DNA of 64,000 nt from Argonema antarcticum A004/B2 (GCF_023333585.1 NZ_JAIQZN010000025.1:1-64000), one strand, 5' to 3'; counted from the stretch's first letter, positions 42,927 through 53,013 are shown. Translations and numbers: made by a program. Notes: generated from the letters alone by a model not told the origin.

Positions 42927-43898
42927 TTAATACAGCCGACTCAAAACGTAGTCAGCCATGTCGATCAAGGCTTGACGGTACTCTGAGGTTGGTAGATCGG
43001 CAAGATATTCAACGGCGCTTCGAGCTTCTCGCGTAGCCAATTCACGGGCACACTCAATGCCCATGCCTTCATCGATCAATGCGATCGCTTGCTCCAAATC
43101 CCCAGCTTTAGAGAACTCCCGCTCGATCAGCACCTCCAAAAAAGGTTTTTCTTCCAAGGCAAATATTACTGGCGCAGTCAGATTGCCACTTTTGAGATCC
43201 GAACCAGCCGGTTTGCCCAAAACTTCCGTAGAACCCGTAAAGTCCAAAATATCATCCACAACTTGGAACGCCAGACCGATATGACGCCCATAGCGATATA
43301 AATTTTCCGCCATTTCAGCAGAAACCCCACTTAAGCAACCAGCCGCCTTAGCACTGTTGGCGATCAGCGAGGCAGTTTTGTAGTAACTTTTTTGCAGATA
43401 AGCCTCGATCGATAAACTCGTCTCGAAGCGATTCAGCCCTTGCTGAATCTCCCCTGCGGCCAAATCCATAATTACCTCAGATAGGAGTTTGACCACCTCT
43501 AAGTTATCCAGGTTGGCTAAGTACCAAGAAGATTGAGCAAACAGAAAATCCCCTGCTAGCACGGCGATGCGGTTGCCAAACAAGCTATGCACCGTGGACA
43601 CCCCACGCCGCACCTCTGATTCGTCCACCACATCATCATGCACCAGGCTAGCAGTATGTATCATTTCCGTAATCTCCGCCAACCGCCGATGACGGGGAGT
43701 TATCTCCCCATCTAGCATTGTCGCCCGCGAAATCAGGAGGACAATAGCAGGTCTCAGCCGCTTTCCCCCCGCTCCAAACAGGTGTTCTGCTGCGGCAGAC
43801 AGGATAGGGTGACGCTTACCAACTAGCTGTTTCAAGTTCTCCGACAGCAAACGCAGGTCTGTTTCAACAGGCGAAAAGAGTGAGGTAGTTGAGGTCAT
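42927..43898 (-). CDS. sds: solanesyl diphosphate synthase
   Basis: A 323-residue trans-prenyl transferase that elongates allylic diphosphates with isopentenyl diphosphate, in cyanobacteria to the C45 side chain of plastoquinone. The first Asp-rich motif is SLVHDDVVDESEVRRG, the second is QVVDDILDFTG, with GGKRLRP for IPP binding at the start and GKPAGSDLKSGNLTAPV near the end. Length is normal. It lies, as in Anabaena, near murI and hetZ. Confidence 0.92.
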   Translation of the reverse strand: MTSTTSLFSPVETDLRLLSENLKQLVGKRHPILSAAAEHLFGAGGKRLRPAIVLLISRATMLDGEITPRHRRLAEITEMIHTASLVHDDVVDESEVRRGVSTVHSLFGNRIAVLAGDFLFAQSSWYLANLDNLEVVKLLSEVIMDLAAGEIQQGLNRFETSLSIEAYLQKSYYKTASLIANSAKAAGCLSGVSAEMAENLYRYGRHIGLAFQVVDDILDFTGSTEVLGKPAGSDLKSGNLTAPVIFALEEKPFLEVLIEREFSKAGDLEQAIALIDEGMGIECARELATREARSAVEYLADLPTSEYRQALIDMADYVLSRLY

Positions 43899-44880
43899 GG
43901 ATCTGCCGGTTTAGGCGTGATAGTTACAGAAATCTAGCAAGAAAATCCACTCGATCTATACTGTGGGATGGATGGCAAGCACTGTACCCTGCCTACACAC
44001 GATATGGACATATGCACCAGTTGGATACATAAGCGATGTAGATTTGCGTACTTTTGCCAAAAGTCTTACCCATTTTTAGCGGTGGATTGTCAAGAAATTT
44101 AACATATTCTGTCCTCATTTTAAGCGAAGCCTCTCGCAGATGGAATAAGACTAGGTACAATTAGCCAGTTTCCGATCTTGGAATATCCGCTCTTTGGGGC
44201 AGTAGGTATATCAAGCAGGTGGATGAGCAATTGTCCCCCTCTACTCGATCGCTGATGAACAAGGTCTTTTACAATTGTGTAGAATTTTTAAGCATTTTTC
44301 CAAATATGCTCCAAAAGGCAGGAACCTTGTGATAGTCTATATAATAAGGATTTAAAAAAATTCAACAAAACACGGCAAGATTCTGCCACCATAGCCTCAA
44401 GCTATATAGGCGAAAAATGCCAAAACAGAGTATAACGACAGCGCCTAGAAGCGAAAACCTTGCTTGACAAGGAAGACTGTATCCGCGAACAGATTCGCAG
44501 TCTGATGCGGAGCCCGTTTTGTCCGCGATACAGACTCTTAAGGTTGCTATCTGGGAAGTGGATAAAGCCACGCTTGGGTGGTATTGCCAAATTGTCAGCC
44601 CACTCTGACTTAGAGATGGGTTATGTATAGCCTGCGCGTAGCGCATAGCTGAAGCCATTTCCTGAAAAGGATTCGGAGTTGAGGCTCAGGGTAAATACAA
44701 GTCACGACTGCATCCTTCCTAGCGGTAAGTAGTCCGTAGCTGACATCATAGCTCCAAAGCAACCGATAGTTGCTATATTTTCAGTGACCAGAGATTGACA
44801 TTTTTCACTTCTAAGGTTCATGGTTCATTGCAATTAACAATGAGCGATGAACAAGCTCTGGTATTAAATTTTATCTAGCC

Positions 44881-45078
44881 CGCCGTTATACCCCCGCGAT
44901 ACCGCTAAGTACCGATGGGCAGTCGGAAACTAAAGCCTCTGGAGAGAACGACAAGAGTTTGGTTGGGGAAACCCAATTAAGTAAGCCGACTCGTAGAAAG
45001 AGGAACCCTCTCATAAGGATATGAGAGAATCCCCCGCTATATTCGGTACTCCTCTTTTAGCGGTGGGATGATGTCAAT
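44881..45078 (+). mobile_element. IS200/IS605 remnant: TnpB tail and right end
   Basis: From 44881 the frame reads RRYTPAIPLSTDGQSETKAS then GENDKSLVGETQLSKPTRRK and a stop at 45022-45024, the kind of C-terminus seen on TnpB (OrfB) proteins. Three bases later comes GAATCCCCCGC, a spacer, AGCGGTGGGATGATGTCAAT, the hairpin and tail that end IS605-type elements and the associated guide RNA scaffold. The body of tnpB and the left end are missing. Confidence 0.65.
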
Positions 45079-45225
45079 ACACCAGTGCATATATTTGGAG
45101 GCGGTAATGTCTCCATACTTTCTGTTCCTATGACAGCCGTCAGAGCGACTGGTTTCCTCGTGCGTGCTGACAAAAAGTTATTAGTATCAAATTTTACGTT
45201 CCTCTGCTTTACTCCTAAGTGCATT

Positions 45226-45345
45226 ATGGTTTACCGCGATATGCCCCTGATGATTCCCCTTATAGCGACTGGTTATTTACTAGCCATTTATGTCTTGTTG
45301 ATCCTCGCTCAACGGTCAGGAGCTTGGCGACGCCCGGAGGGTTAA
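45226..45345 (+). CDS. possible small membrane protein
   Basis: A 38-residue frame (MVYRDMPLMIPLIATGYLLA then IYVLLILAQRSGAWRRPEG) with one hydrophobic helix and a basic end. It lies between the two IS right ends. Could be real or chance; no family recognised. Confidence 0.3.
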   Translation: MVYRDMPLMIPLIATGYLLAIYVLLILAQRSGAWRRPEG

Positions 45346-45389
45346 CTCAGGTTAACCAACAGCAAGCCTGACCTTGTTTATCTTGACTG

Positions 45390-45442
45390 CCGTTATACCC
45401 CCGCTGTATCAGGTAATCCGAACTAGCGGTGGGATGATGTCA
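45390..45442 (+). mobile_element. IS200/IS605 right-end relic, second copy
   Basis: TGCCGTTATACCCCCGCTGT ... TAGCGGTGGGATGATGTCAAT repeats the pieces of the first relic in shortened form, with the CCGCT/AGCGG hairpin kept. It ends five bases before the murI stop region. Confidence 0.6.
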
Positions 45443-45447
45443 ATAGC

Positions 45448-46278
45448 TCATTCTAATGATTCTAGCGGCACTTGCTGGAATGGAACAGATACGGGTAAGC
45501 ACACTTGCTCGACAAGTGGCGTACAACCGAGCCACTGTACTGACAATTGAGCAAACCGATCTGGGTCTCCACTGACGCAAAAGCGTGTAGGCTGTGGCGG
45601 ACTTGTACTCCTGAGTCCTAAAAGATCGAGTTCTTGAGCTGCTGCGGCTGCCACGTGGACTGCGGGATCGACTGTACGTATCGATCGCGGTAAAATGGCA
45701 CGCAACACTGGTGCCAGATGGGGATAGTGGGTACAGCCGTAAATCAATGTATCAATTTGCTGCTGTAATAAAGGAGCTAAGTATTCCTTCGCCACCTCAT
45801 AGGTGTAAACGTCGTTAATGCGGTTTTGCTCAATTAGGGGCACGAATGCGGGACAACCGACTTGCCAGACTTGGACAGTTGAATCGATTTCCTGGATAGC
45901 GTGACGGTAAGCATTACTGGCGGCGGTGGCGGGGGTGGCAATCACGCCAATCCGCTTGCCGATGCTTACGGCGGCACGAGCGCCGGGAAGGATCACCCCT
46001 AAGATGGGGACATTGAACTCCGACCTTACCATCTCTAGCGCCAAAGCAGAACTGGTATTGCAAGCGACAATTACCATTTTGACGCCTTGGAGCGTCATCC
46101 AATGGAGAATCTCGCGCACGAACTGCAAAATTTCTGCCCCGGAACGGTTGCCGTAGGGCAATCGTGCTGTGTCGCCAAAATAAAGTATGGATTCATTAGG
46201 CAATTGTCGGTAGAGTTCTCTCAAGACGGTGAGACCGCCGACGCCGCTGTCAAAGACTCCTATTGTATCAGTGGTCAT
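45448..46278 (-). CDS. murI: glutamate racemase
   Basis: A 276-residue MurI, converting L- to D-glutamate for peptidoglycan. Both catalytic Cys are present: VIVACNTSSALAL and IYGCTHYPHLAPVL; the FDSGVGGLTVLREL start and ILYFGDTARLPYG motif are standard. The upstream gene is an amidase on the same strand 89 bases away, so both cell-wall genes may be co-expressed. Normal length. Confidence 0.97.
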   Translation of the reverse strand: MTTDTIGVFDSGVGGLTVLRELYRQLPNESILYFGDTARLPYGNRSGAEILQFVREILHWMTLQGVKMVIVACNTSSALALEMVRSEFNVPILGVILPGARAAVSIGKRIGVIATPATAASNAYRHAIQEIDSTVQVWQVGCPAFVPLIEQNRINDVYTYEVAKEYLAPLLQQQIDTLIYGCTHYPHLAPVLRAILPRSIRTVDPAVHVAAAAAQELDLLGLRSTSPPQPTRFCVSGDPDRFAQLSVQWLGCTPLVEQVCLPVSVPFQQVPLESLE

Positions 46279-46367
46279 TTGTCCTTTATGAGTGATCGGT
46301 TGTGCTTTTTCGGTAGAGCCTTTTGGTTTTCGGTCAAAAGTTCAGTAGTTATTCACCAATGACTTGA

Positions 46368-48119
46368 TTAGTAATTTTGCTGAAGGTATTGGAGAATACC
46401 ACGGGCGATCGCAGCTGCCATTTGTCTTTGATAAGCTGAGGTAGCCAGTCTGGGGGCATCCTCCGCTCCTGTGACAAAGCCAACTTCTACTAAAACCGCA
46501 GGCATGGGATTATTTCTCAGGACATAAAATCTGGCCTGTCGCACCCGACGGTCTGGGAGGCCAATGCTTTGGAGGATGCTGTTGTGGATAGTTCGGGCCA
46601 GACGTTCGCTTTCGCTACTTCCGTAGTAATAGGTTTCCAGTCCGTTAATGTCGGGGCGAGTCATATCGATCGCATTCGCATGGATGCTGACGAATAAGTC
46701 GGCATTCACTCGTCTGGCAATCTGTACCCTGGGTGCGAGGTCAACGAAATAGTCATCATCCCGCGTCATCACGACCTGAATATTCTGCTGCTGGAGCAGC
46801 CTCTCCACCTCTCGTCCGATCGGCAGGATAACATCCTTTTCTCGCAGCCCCCCAATCCCTATTGCTCCCGAATCCTTGCCACCGTGTCCCACATCTACGA
46901 CCACCACAATCCGGGCATTCGGATTGCGGGATGGCAGGGGTCTGGGATAATCCGTGACTGAACCGGGCACAGGATCGGTACGGCTGGGTGGGGGAACCGA
47001 AATTTCCCTTGAGCCTCTTAACGGTAGGGCTAAGAGTTGAGGTGAAGGCTGATTGATGTCCCCAATCTGGACGCCAGAAGCGGGTAGTACCAGAAGTACG
47101 ACCGTAGAAGGGTCTACCTGACGCATCCGCAGCCGTAATACGGGACTGTTTGCATTTGACTGCGGTTCCCTGACTCGATCGGCAAGTTTAGCTGAAGGAA
47201 TGGTAATGCGGTAAGCGCCAGAGGATTGGTCCCAGCCGCTAGTGTAAGTAAAAGGCTGGTTTGCTCTGATTAAAAGCTGATTGCCACTCACTTCGACTGA
47301 CTGAATTGTAGCCAGTCGATCGTCATTATTGCGATCGGTTGCTGAATCCTGTCCCAGGGCTGGTAACACCACAATTCCACCCAAATTGCTAACCCTCGCC
47401 TGCCAATCAGGGCTATCTTTCGACACTTGCAACGTCAGGCGGGCTAGAGGCGGTGTTGTTTGGACTTGGGTCAACTCAATCCTGCTGACTCCGTTGCGAT
47501 TAACTGATAAGTCTTTTAAGGTCAATTGGGGAGATAAAGCAGAGCCTTCGAGGTCGATATCAATCGTGCGATCGCTAGAACGCCGCACGTTGACCCCTGG
47601 GTTTGGCCCGCTGGTGCGGATAAAAAACCCATCGGGCGTCACCTGTACATCCTCGATTTGGGTTAGCGAAGCAGAACCCCCTGTCGCAACATCTAGAGAG
47701 GCAGCAGTGTTGCTTCCTTGGTCATCCGCTCTCGTAGGTGTTGGCAATTGCACCAGCCACTGTCTGGGAGAAATTCCCTGAAATCTAACCTGCTGTGGGT
47801 CTAGCGTATAACCGGGGTTTAATTCAATCACCAGGCGAGTGGTTTGGGAGTCTAACTGCCCCACCCGGAACTCTCGGAGTGCCCCCCTCAGTTGCTGATT
47901 TACCGTCGAACGGACGAAAGCAGTACCGGGTAGATCGATTACCAAGCGAGTTGGATTGAAAAGCAATTGCGCTTTCGGTTGAACGCCGCTGTCAGTGGTA
48001 AAGACTAGCCGATTTCGATCGGCATCGAAACGCCAAGATTGCAGTCTACCCGCAAACGCTGGAGATGACAGCAGAAATAGGCTCAAAACAGTACTGGGTA
48101 GTAGCCAGTGAAATTTCAC
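46368..48119 (-). CDS. amiC: AMIN-domain N-acetylmuramoyl-L-alanine amidase
   Basis: A 583-residue exported amidase (signal ends PAFAG). Two AMIN domains (about 25-130 and 155-270) localise it to peptidoglycan; a third degenerate strand-rich region and a Pro-rich linker follow. The C-terminal Amidase_3 domain has the zinc ligands VVDVGHGGKDSGAIG, GLREKDVIL and SIHANAID, and the catalytic Glu in LVEVGFVTG. Such AmiC enzymes split septa and make nanopores for septal junctions in filamentous cyanobacteria. Directly upstream of murI. Confidence 0.95.
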   Translation of the reverse strand: MKFHWLLPSTVLSLFLLSSPAFAGRLQSWRFDADRNRLVFTTDSGVQPKAQLLFNPTRLVIDLPGTAFVRSTVNQQLRGALREFRVGQLDSQTTRLVIELNPGYTLDPQQVRFQGISPRQWLVQLPTPTRADDQGSNTAASLDVATGGSASLTQIEDVQVTPDGFFIRTSGPNPGVNVRRSSDRTIDIDLEGSALSPQLTLKDLSVNRNGVSRIELTQVQTTPPLARLTLQVSKDSPDWQARVSNLGGIVVLPALGQDSATDRNNDDRLATIQSVEVSGNQLLIRANQPFTYTSGWDQSSGAYRITIPSAKLADRVREPQSNANSPVLRLRMRQVDPSTVVLLVLPASGVQIGDINQPSPQLLALPLRGSREISVPPPSRTDPVPGSVTDYPRPLPSRNPNARIVVVVDVGHGGKDSGAIGIGGLREKDVILPIGREVERLLQQQNIQVVMTRDDDYFVDLAPRVQIARRVNADLFVSIHANAIDMTRPDINGLETYYYGSSESERLARTIHNSILQSIGLPDRRVRQARFYVLRNNPMPAVLVEVGFVTGAEDAPRLATSAYQRQMAAAIARGILQYLQQNY

Positions 48120-48900
48120 TATAGTTTCTCCTGATTTTCGTCGCCCAGCAGCATAATTTTTATCGGCTGGTAAGGATTCTACTTTGAGTCACAGGTCTGG
48201 ATCTGAGTACCCGTGCTTATAAGTACACAGTTTGAGGCTGCGTTGAACAATACCACAACTTACCTCTGCACGCGCTGCCCAGCACAAGTCAATCGATGAG
48301 AGGATTCTTGGATTTTGGATAATGGAATTGACCCCACAGATGAATCCGGCTGGCTCTAAAACCCTTTAAGTTCAACAGACCGCTATTATTGCGATCGCAC
48401 CTTCCTCACACCGACACTGTTGATACACCCCACGCTGCTGGGAGCCTATTACCCGAAGCCCGATCTACAAATGGGCAATGACTGAGCATAAAACTTTTTT
48501 TCAGATCAGCAATTACGCTATCCGGATCTAAGTACTCCTGAGTCCACTTGCCGAACCAACCCCTGCAAACACGAGTCCGACTTCGCTTCGTCGAATCCCC
48601 ACACCTAGAGCCAAACGGTTGATTTGAGGTTGACCAAATACCGTCCAGCAGTGACAACCTTAGCAATAATAGCGATCGCAATCAAGAAGATTGCTTGCAT
48701 CAACCATTGGTTCCGCACAAATCATAAGTTTCTTAACAAACTCAAGTCTCAAGTCTATTTTTGGGTTGTTGTGCTTCCAAACGATATGGGATATAAGGAG
48801 GGTTGAATCAACAAAACGAAAATAATATTCCCAAATAGGAGTATAAAAATTAACAGTGTTTTGATGATTTCCAAGTAATATTACGGAGGAAAGGTAATTT
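48120..48900. other. intergenic region, no gene recognised
   Basis: About 780 bases between the divergently transcribed amidase and SIMPL genes. A 91-codon minus frame (48406-48681) and a 60-codon plus frame (48624-48806) show no recognisable protein features. A good ribosome binding site ACGGAGGAAAGG stands at about 48883-48894 for the next gene. Confidence 0.5.
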
Positions 48901-49662
48901 ATGAAAAGAAGCTTTTTAGTCGAGCTAATTTTGAATTCACCTAAACGTAATTGGTCAAAAACTCTGCATCTATGCTTAGCTGTGCTAAATCTGACGTTAA
49001 TTAGTCCGGTTTTGGCGCAAGAGCAAAGTCAGACACAAGGGATGCTCTTACGAACCATCACGGTTACGGGTCGGGATGTGGAAATGATTCCTACAACTAT
49101 AACACAAGTGCAGTTGGGCGTAGAGGTTCAGGGTAAAACAGCAGTTCAAGTGCAGCAGGAAGCGGCAAGACGGTCATCTGCGGTGGTGGAACTGCTGCGA
49201 TCGCGTAATGTCGAAAAATTGCAAACCACAGGCATCCAGCTAAATCCCAACTATAGCTACGAAAACAACGTACAGCGCCTCACGGGATACACCGCCACCA
49301 ATACCGTTAGCTTTCGCATTGATACCCAGCGAGTCGGCAATCTCCTAGACGAAGCCGTGCAAGCGGGCGCAACAAGGATTGACGGCATTAGTTTTGTGGC
49401 TTCAGATAACGCTCTAGCCGCTGCCCAACAACAAGCTTTGCGGTCAGCCACTCAGGACGCCCAAAAACAAGCTGATGCCGTTTTAAGCGCCCTGAATTTG
49501 ACTAAACGGGAAGTCGTCAGCATTCAAGTTAATGGAGCCTTCGCGCCCCCGCCAAGACCGCTCCTTCGAGCCGAGGCAAAGCTGGATGCACAGCCGTCTA
49601 CACCAGTCGTGGGTGGCGAGCAGCAGGTAGAAGCATCCGTTACCTTACAAATTCGGTATTGA
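48901..49662 (+). CDS. exported SIMPL domain (DUF541) protein
   Basis: A 253-residue protein with a signal peptide ending about VLAQE and a SIMPL/DUF541 domain: LLRTITVTGRDVEMIPTTIT, QVQLGVEVQGKTAVQVQQEA, LQTTGIQLNPNYSYENNVQR, LTGYTATNTVSF and GATRIDGISF. The family forms periplasmic oligomers of unclear function. ACGGAGGA upstream of ATG 48901 confirms the start. It stands alone. Confidence 0.93.
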   Translation: MKRSFLVELILNSPKRNWSKTLHLCLAVLNLTLISPVLAQEQSQTQGMLLRTITVTGRDVEMIPTTITQVQLGVEVQGKTAVQVQQEAARRSSAVVELLRSRNVEKLQTTGIQLNPNYSYENNVQRLTGYTATNTVSFRIDTQRVGNLLDEAVQAGATRIDGISFVASDNALAAAQQQALRSATQDAQKQADAVLSALNLTKREVVSIQVNGAFAPPPRPLLRAEAKLDAQPSTPVVGGEQQVEASVTLQIRY

Positions 49663-49674
49663 CATAGGGGCTAG

Positions 49675-49710
49675 GGAAGTCAAAAGTCAAAAGTCAAAAG
49701 TCAAAAGAAA
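49675..49710. repeat. GTCAAAA heptamer array
   Basis: Four units of AAGTCAAAA-type sequence follow the SIMPL gene. Simple STRR-type repeat. Confidence 0.8.
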
Positions 49711-49789
49711 ATAGGGGTTCTTGCGAGGGACTAGGGGCTAGGGGACAAAAATGTCCCGATGCAAGGTTGGTAGTGCTAGAGGCAGCAGT

Positions 49790-50155
49790 TTAGAACTCCT
49801 CTTGTCTGTAGTTATCTACTTGACTGGTGTTAGTATCTTGTTTGGAACCCAGTAGATCGAGCCGATCGACCCTGATCACGGGCTTGGAACGATTTACTCC
49901 CGTAGCGCGGTCTTGCCAATAGTCAAACTTTAAAGAACCGCTCACACCAATCAAACTACCCTTGCGAACATAATTAGCAGCGACTTCTGCCGTTTTGCCC
50001 CAAATTTCCAAATTAAACCAATCTGGCTCATCACTGTTACGACTTTGACGATTCACAGCTAGCGTTAAGTTACAAACCACCTTGCCTGACTCGAAATACT
50101 TGACTTCAGGGTCACGCCCTGCACGGCCTACCAAGTTAACAACATTGAGAGTCAT
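49790..50155 (-). CDS. ssb: single-stranded DNA-binding protein
   Basis: A 121-residue SSB with one OB fold: MTLNVVNLVGRAGRDPEVKY, NLTLAVNRQSRNSDEPDWFN, LEIWGKTAEVAANYVRKGSL and GVSGSLKFDYWQDR. It coats ssDNA in replication and repair. The usual acidic C-terminal tip (DDIPF) is replaced by NYRQEEF, and the linker is short, as in cyanobacterial SSBs. Divergent from mreB. Confidence 0.93.
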   Translation of the reverse strand: MTLNVVNLVGRAGRDPEVKYFESGKVVCNLTLAVNRQSRNSDEPDWFNLEIWGKTAEVAANYVRKGSLIGVSGSLKFDYWQDRATGVNRSKPVIRVDRLDLLGSKQDTNTSQVDNYRQEEF

Positions 50156-50355
50156 AATTATTTACCAGTACAGCTGTACTCTTTTTTCCTTTGATCTACT
50201 TTAGCGAAATTGAGGCTAGGATAAGGATTTCGATCGCGCTGGCTACAATAAATTATCCTGCTGGACTAGACGCCGGATAGAAAACGTAATAGAATCCAGC
50301 ACGGTTAGGTTACATTCGTACACAAAAGCATCTCACTTTGGGGGCCAAGAAGCGC

Positions 50356-51399
50356 GTGGGTTTTTTCAATCGCTTTTCTTTATCTCGCGACATGGGTATC
50401 GACCTCGGTACCGCGAACACACTGGTTTATGTATCCGGTAAAGGGATTGTTCTCCAAGAACCTTCAGTGGTAGCCATCGACAAAGACACAATGGAGCCAT
50501 TGGCAGTCGGAGAAGAAGCAAAAAAAATGCTGGGCCGCTGTCCCGGTAACGTGATTGCCGTCCGCCCGCTGCGGGATGGTGTCATTGCCGATTTTGATAC
50601 CGCAGAGCTAATGCTCAAGCATTTTATTCGGCGGGTAAATGAAGGGAAAACCTTAGTTCATCCCCGAATTGTGATCGGCATTCCCAGCGGTGTCACCGGA
50701 GTAGAACGACGGGCAGTTATGGAAGCAGCCCTTCAAGCAGGTGCTAGAGATGTCCGGTTGATTGACGAGCCAGTAGCAGCAGCCATAGGAGCTGGACTAC
50801 CTGTAGCAGAACCTACAGGCAATATGATTATTGACATCGGCGGCGGTACAACTGAAGTTGCTGTTTTGAGTTTGCAGGGTACGGTGATCAGCGAATCGGT
50901 GCGCGTCGCTGGGGATGAGCTGAATGAATCGATCACTCAGTACATGAAAAAAGTTCATAACTTGGTGGTTGGGGAACGAACGGCTGAGGAAATTAAGATT
51001 CAGATTGGCTCAGCTTACCCAACAAATGCCGATGAAGATTACATCATGGAAGTCAGAGGTTTGCACCTGCTTTCTGGTCTACCGCGAACAGTTACGATCA
51101 AAGGGCCAGAAATCCGCGAAAGTATGTCGGAGCCTTTGGCTGTGATTGTTGATGCTGTCAAACGCACTCTGGAGCGGACTCCTCCAGAACTCGCCGCAGA
51201 TATCATCGATCGCGGCATCATGCTAGCAGGAGGTGGTGCTTTACTTAAAGGTCTGGATACGCTGATCAGCCACGAAACTGGAATAGTGGTGCATATAGCA
51301 GCAGATCCGTTAAGTTGCGTCGTGTTGGGAACAGGACGGGTGTTAGAAAATATTAGCCAGCTCGATCGTGTATTCAGCGGTCGCTCTCGGAATCTATAG
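50356..51399 (+). CDS. mreB: rod shape-determining protein MreB
   Basis: Bacterial actin MreB, about 347 residues. The start is uncertain: GTG 50356 gives [20 protein letters not shown], like relatives; TTG 50338 adds six residues. Nucleotide-binding motifs are [39 protein letters not shown] and [13 protein letters not shown]. It forms membrane-attached filaments guiding wall synthesis. First gene of mreB-mreC-mreD. Confidence 0.95.
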   Translation: MGFFNRFSLSRDMGIDLGTANTLVYVSGKGIVLQEPSVVAIDKDTMEPLAVGEEAKKMLGRCPGNVIAVRPLRDGVIADFDTAELMLKHFIRRVNEGKTLVHPRIVIGIPSGVTGVERRAVMEAALQAGARDVRLIDEPVAAAIGAGLPVAEPTGNMIIDIGGGTTEVAVLSLQGTVISESVRVAGDELNESITQYMKKVHNLVVGERTAEEIKIQIGSAYPTNADEDYIMEVRGLHLLSGLPRTVTIKGPEIRESMSEPLAVIVDAVKRTLERTPPELAADIIDRGIMLAGGGALLKGLDTLISHETGIVVHIAADPLSCVVLGTGRVLENISQLDRVFSGRSRNL

Positions 51400-51494
51400 T
51401 TTTCAATCCCAATCTCCAATTTAGAAGCCAGAATTCAGATTTAATTCTGAGTCCTGATATTTGACTGCTGACTTTTATTGCATAAATAGGTTGA

Positions 51495-52235
51495 ATGTAT
51501 ACGCTACGTCGTTGGTGGGATCGCAATTGGTTACAATTCTCCCTGCTTGGTCTGGTCATCGGTACTGCCTGGATTGCTAAGCAAACTCAAAGTGCCGCAA
51601 TCTTTGAAGTCTACCAGTTGGTGACTCGTCCTTTCCAATCTAATCCACCCAAACAAGAGGTTATGGCCGATGCTAAGACATTAGAACTGCAAACACGCTT
51701 AGAGGAAGTACAAAGTCAAAATAAAAAACTACGCGAACTATTGGGATATGTATCCGCCAATCAAACCAAGGGGATTGTAGCTCCAGTTGTGGGTAGAAGT
51801 GCGGATCACTGGTGGCAACAGGTTACCTTGGGTCGAGGCAGTAAAGCCGGAATAAAAGAAGGCTATATTGTTACAGCGACTGGTGGTTTGGTAGGCCGGG
51901 TTATTAGCGTTACTCCACATACCAGCCGCGTGTTATTAATTAGCGATGCCAGCAGTCGGGTTGGTATTACGATCAGCCGCAGTCGTTATATGGGTGTAAT
52001 GCGGGGTATGTCAAGTGATAAAGCCACGATCCAGTTCTTTGAAAGAGTTCCAGATGTCCGCAAAGGAGATGCGATCGCTACGTCATCAGTCAGCGAGCTT
52101 TTTCCCTCCGGCTTGCCATTAGGTCGTGTGGAGTCACTGAATCTCAGCCAAAGCCCTGCTCCTGAAGCTGTGATAGTACTTTCAGCGCCTACAAGTTACT
52201 TGGAGTGGGTTGTTGTATATCCAGGTAACTTGTAG
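51495..52235 (+). CDS. mreC: rod shape-determining protein MreC
   Basis: A 246-residue MreC: one N-terminal membrane helix (FSLLGLVIGTAWIAKQ), a coiled coil (LELQTRLEEVQSQNKKLREL) and the two-beta-barrel domain (GIVAPVVGRSADHWWQQVTL, GLVGRVISVTPHTSRVLLI SD). It links MreB to periplasmic wall enzymes. Follows mreB by 95 bases. Confidence 0.94.
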   Translation: MYTLRRWWDRNWLQFSLLGLVIGTAWIAKQTQSAAIFEVYQLVTRPFQSNPPKQEVMADAKTLELQTRLEEVQSQNKKLRELLGYVSANQTKGIVAPVVGRSADHWWQQVTLGRGSKAGIKEGYIVTATGGLVGRVISVTPHTSRVLLISDASSRVGITISRSRYMGVMRGMSSDKATIQFFERVPDVRKGDAIATSSVSELFPSGLPLGRVESLNLSQSPAPEAVIVLSAPTSYLEWVVVYPGNL

Positions 52236-52278
52236 GTGCGATCGATTTATTCATCAGGGGCGCTACAGAAAAAAGAAG

Positions 52279-52372
52279 GCTCTTCCGTCTTTACAATGCT
52301 ATTTGAACAGAGTCGCAGAGGCATAAAAATGTTATTTGTTTTAAGAAAAGCATAACAACTCCCAAAGAGCCA
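52279..52372. mobile_element. MITE copy C, between mreC and mreD
   Basis: GGCTCTTCCGTCTTTACAAT at the left and AAAGAGCC at the right, with the family's internal ATAAAAATGTTATTTG and AAAAGCATAAC. The terminal repeats are more diverged than in copy B. It lies in the mreC-mreD gap, 53 bases before mreD. Confidence 0.85.
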
Positions 52373-52425
52373 TAGGTTGCTGCACGACACTGATATACAC
52401 GGATGTACTGATATAGCAATAACCA

Positions 52426-53010
52426 ATGACCAATTACCGATCTTCACTCAAAAGACCTCATCCTTTAATAAATGTCTCTAATTGGCATCAGAATACCCGT
52501 AAAATTGCCAATGCGATCGTGATATTTTGCTCTGTGATGTTGTGTTTGCTAAGCTTGCCCACGCGGTTACCCGGAATGGAATTGTTGGGCTTGGGGCCGA
52601 ATTGGTTGTTGATTTGGGTGGTTGCTTGGAGTGTCAAGCGCAGTGCTTTTTCAGGCGCGATCGCAGGTTTGACTTTGGGGCTGATTCAAGATGGTATGAC
52701 TGCACCATATCCTACTCATGCAATCAGTCTGGCTTGCGTGGGAATTTTGACCGCTTTTATGAAAAAACAACGGTATGTAGAAGAAGATTTTATTTCGGTA
52801 GCTTTAATTGTATTCGGAATGGCGCTCGTGGCGGAAACGCTATTAGCCCTTCAGTTTATGACTATGGGCGATCGCAATTTAGCTGAAATTTGGACAGATA
52901 ATCAGCGAATCGCGCTCACTTCTGCTATCATAAGCAGTCTTTGGGCTCCCGTGGTTTACTATCCGCTCAATCGTTGGTGGGAAAAAATAAACTTGCTAGA
53001 TCAGTCGTAG
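52426..53010 (+). CDS. mreD: rod shape-determining protein MreD
   Basis: A 194-residue membrane protein with five or so helices: IVIFCSVMLCLLSLPTRLPG, LGPNWLLIWVVAWSVKRSAF, SGAIAGLTLGLIQDGM, AISLACVGILTAFM and VALIVFGMALVAETLLALQF. The context after mreC and the GPNWLLIWVVAW-type start fit cyanobacterial MreD, the membrane part of the elongation machinery. MITEs lie on both sides. Confidence 0.88.
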   Translation: MTNYRSSLKRPHPLINVSNWHQNTRKIANAIVIFCSVMLCLLSLPTRLPGMELLGLGPNWLLIWVVAWSVKRSAFSGAIAGLTLGLIQDGMTAPYPTHAISLACVGILTAFMKKQRYVEEDFISVALIVFGMALVAETLLALQFMTMGDRNLAEIWTDNQRIALTSAIISSLWAPVVYYPLNRWWEKINLLDQS

Positions 53011-53013
53011 AAT

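Larger units (their letters stand above)
43899..45447. other. 1.5-kb intergenic region with IS200/IS605 relics
   Basis: The left part (43899-44870) has no convincing gene; a 98-codon minus frame at 44362-44658 lacks protein-like features, although GC-rich, partly self-complementary sequence there (44440-44660) looks structured. The right part holds two IS200/IS605 right ends (44881-45078 and 45390-45442) with a small hydrophobic frame between. Confidence 0.6.

Noticed and set aside
44362-44658. 98-codon minus-strand frame
   Set aside because: No ribosome binding site, no recognisable domain, and cysteine/serine-rich composition typical of a chance frame.
43899-45447. tRNA, tmRNA or RNase P RNA in the 1.5-kb intergenic region
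   Set aside because: No TTCGA-type T-loop, tRNA ends or RNase P core motif were found on reading both strands.
48406-48681. 91-codon minus-strand frame upstream of the SIMPL gene
   Set aside because: No family resemblance or translation signals.
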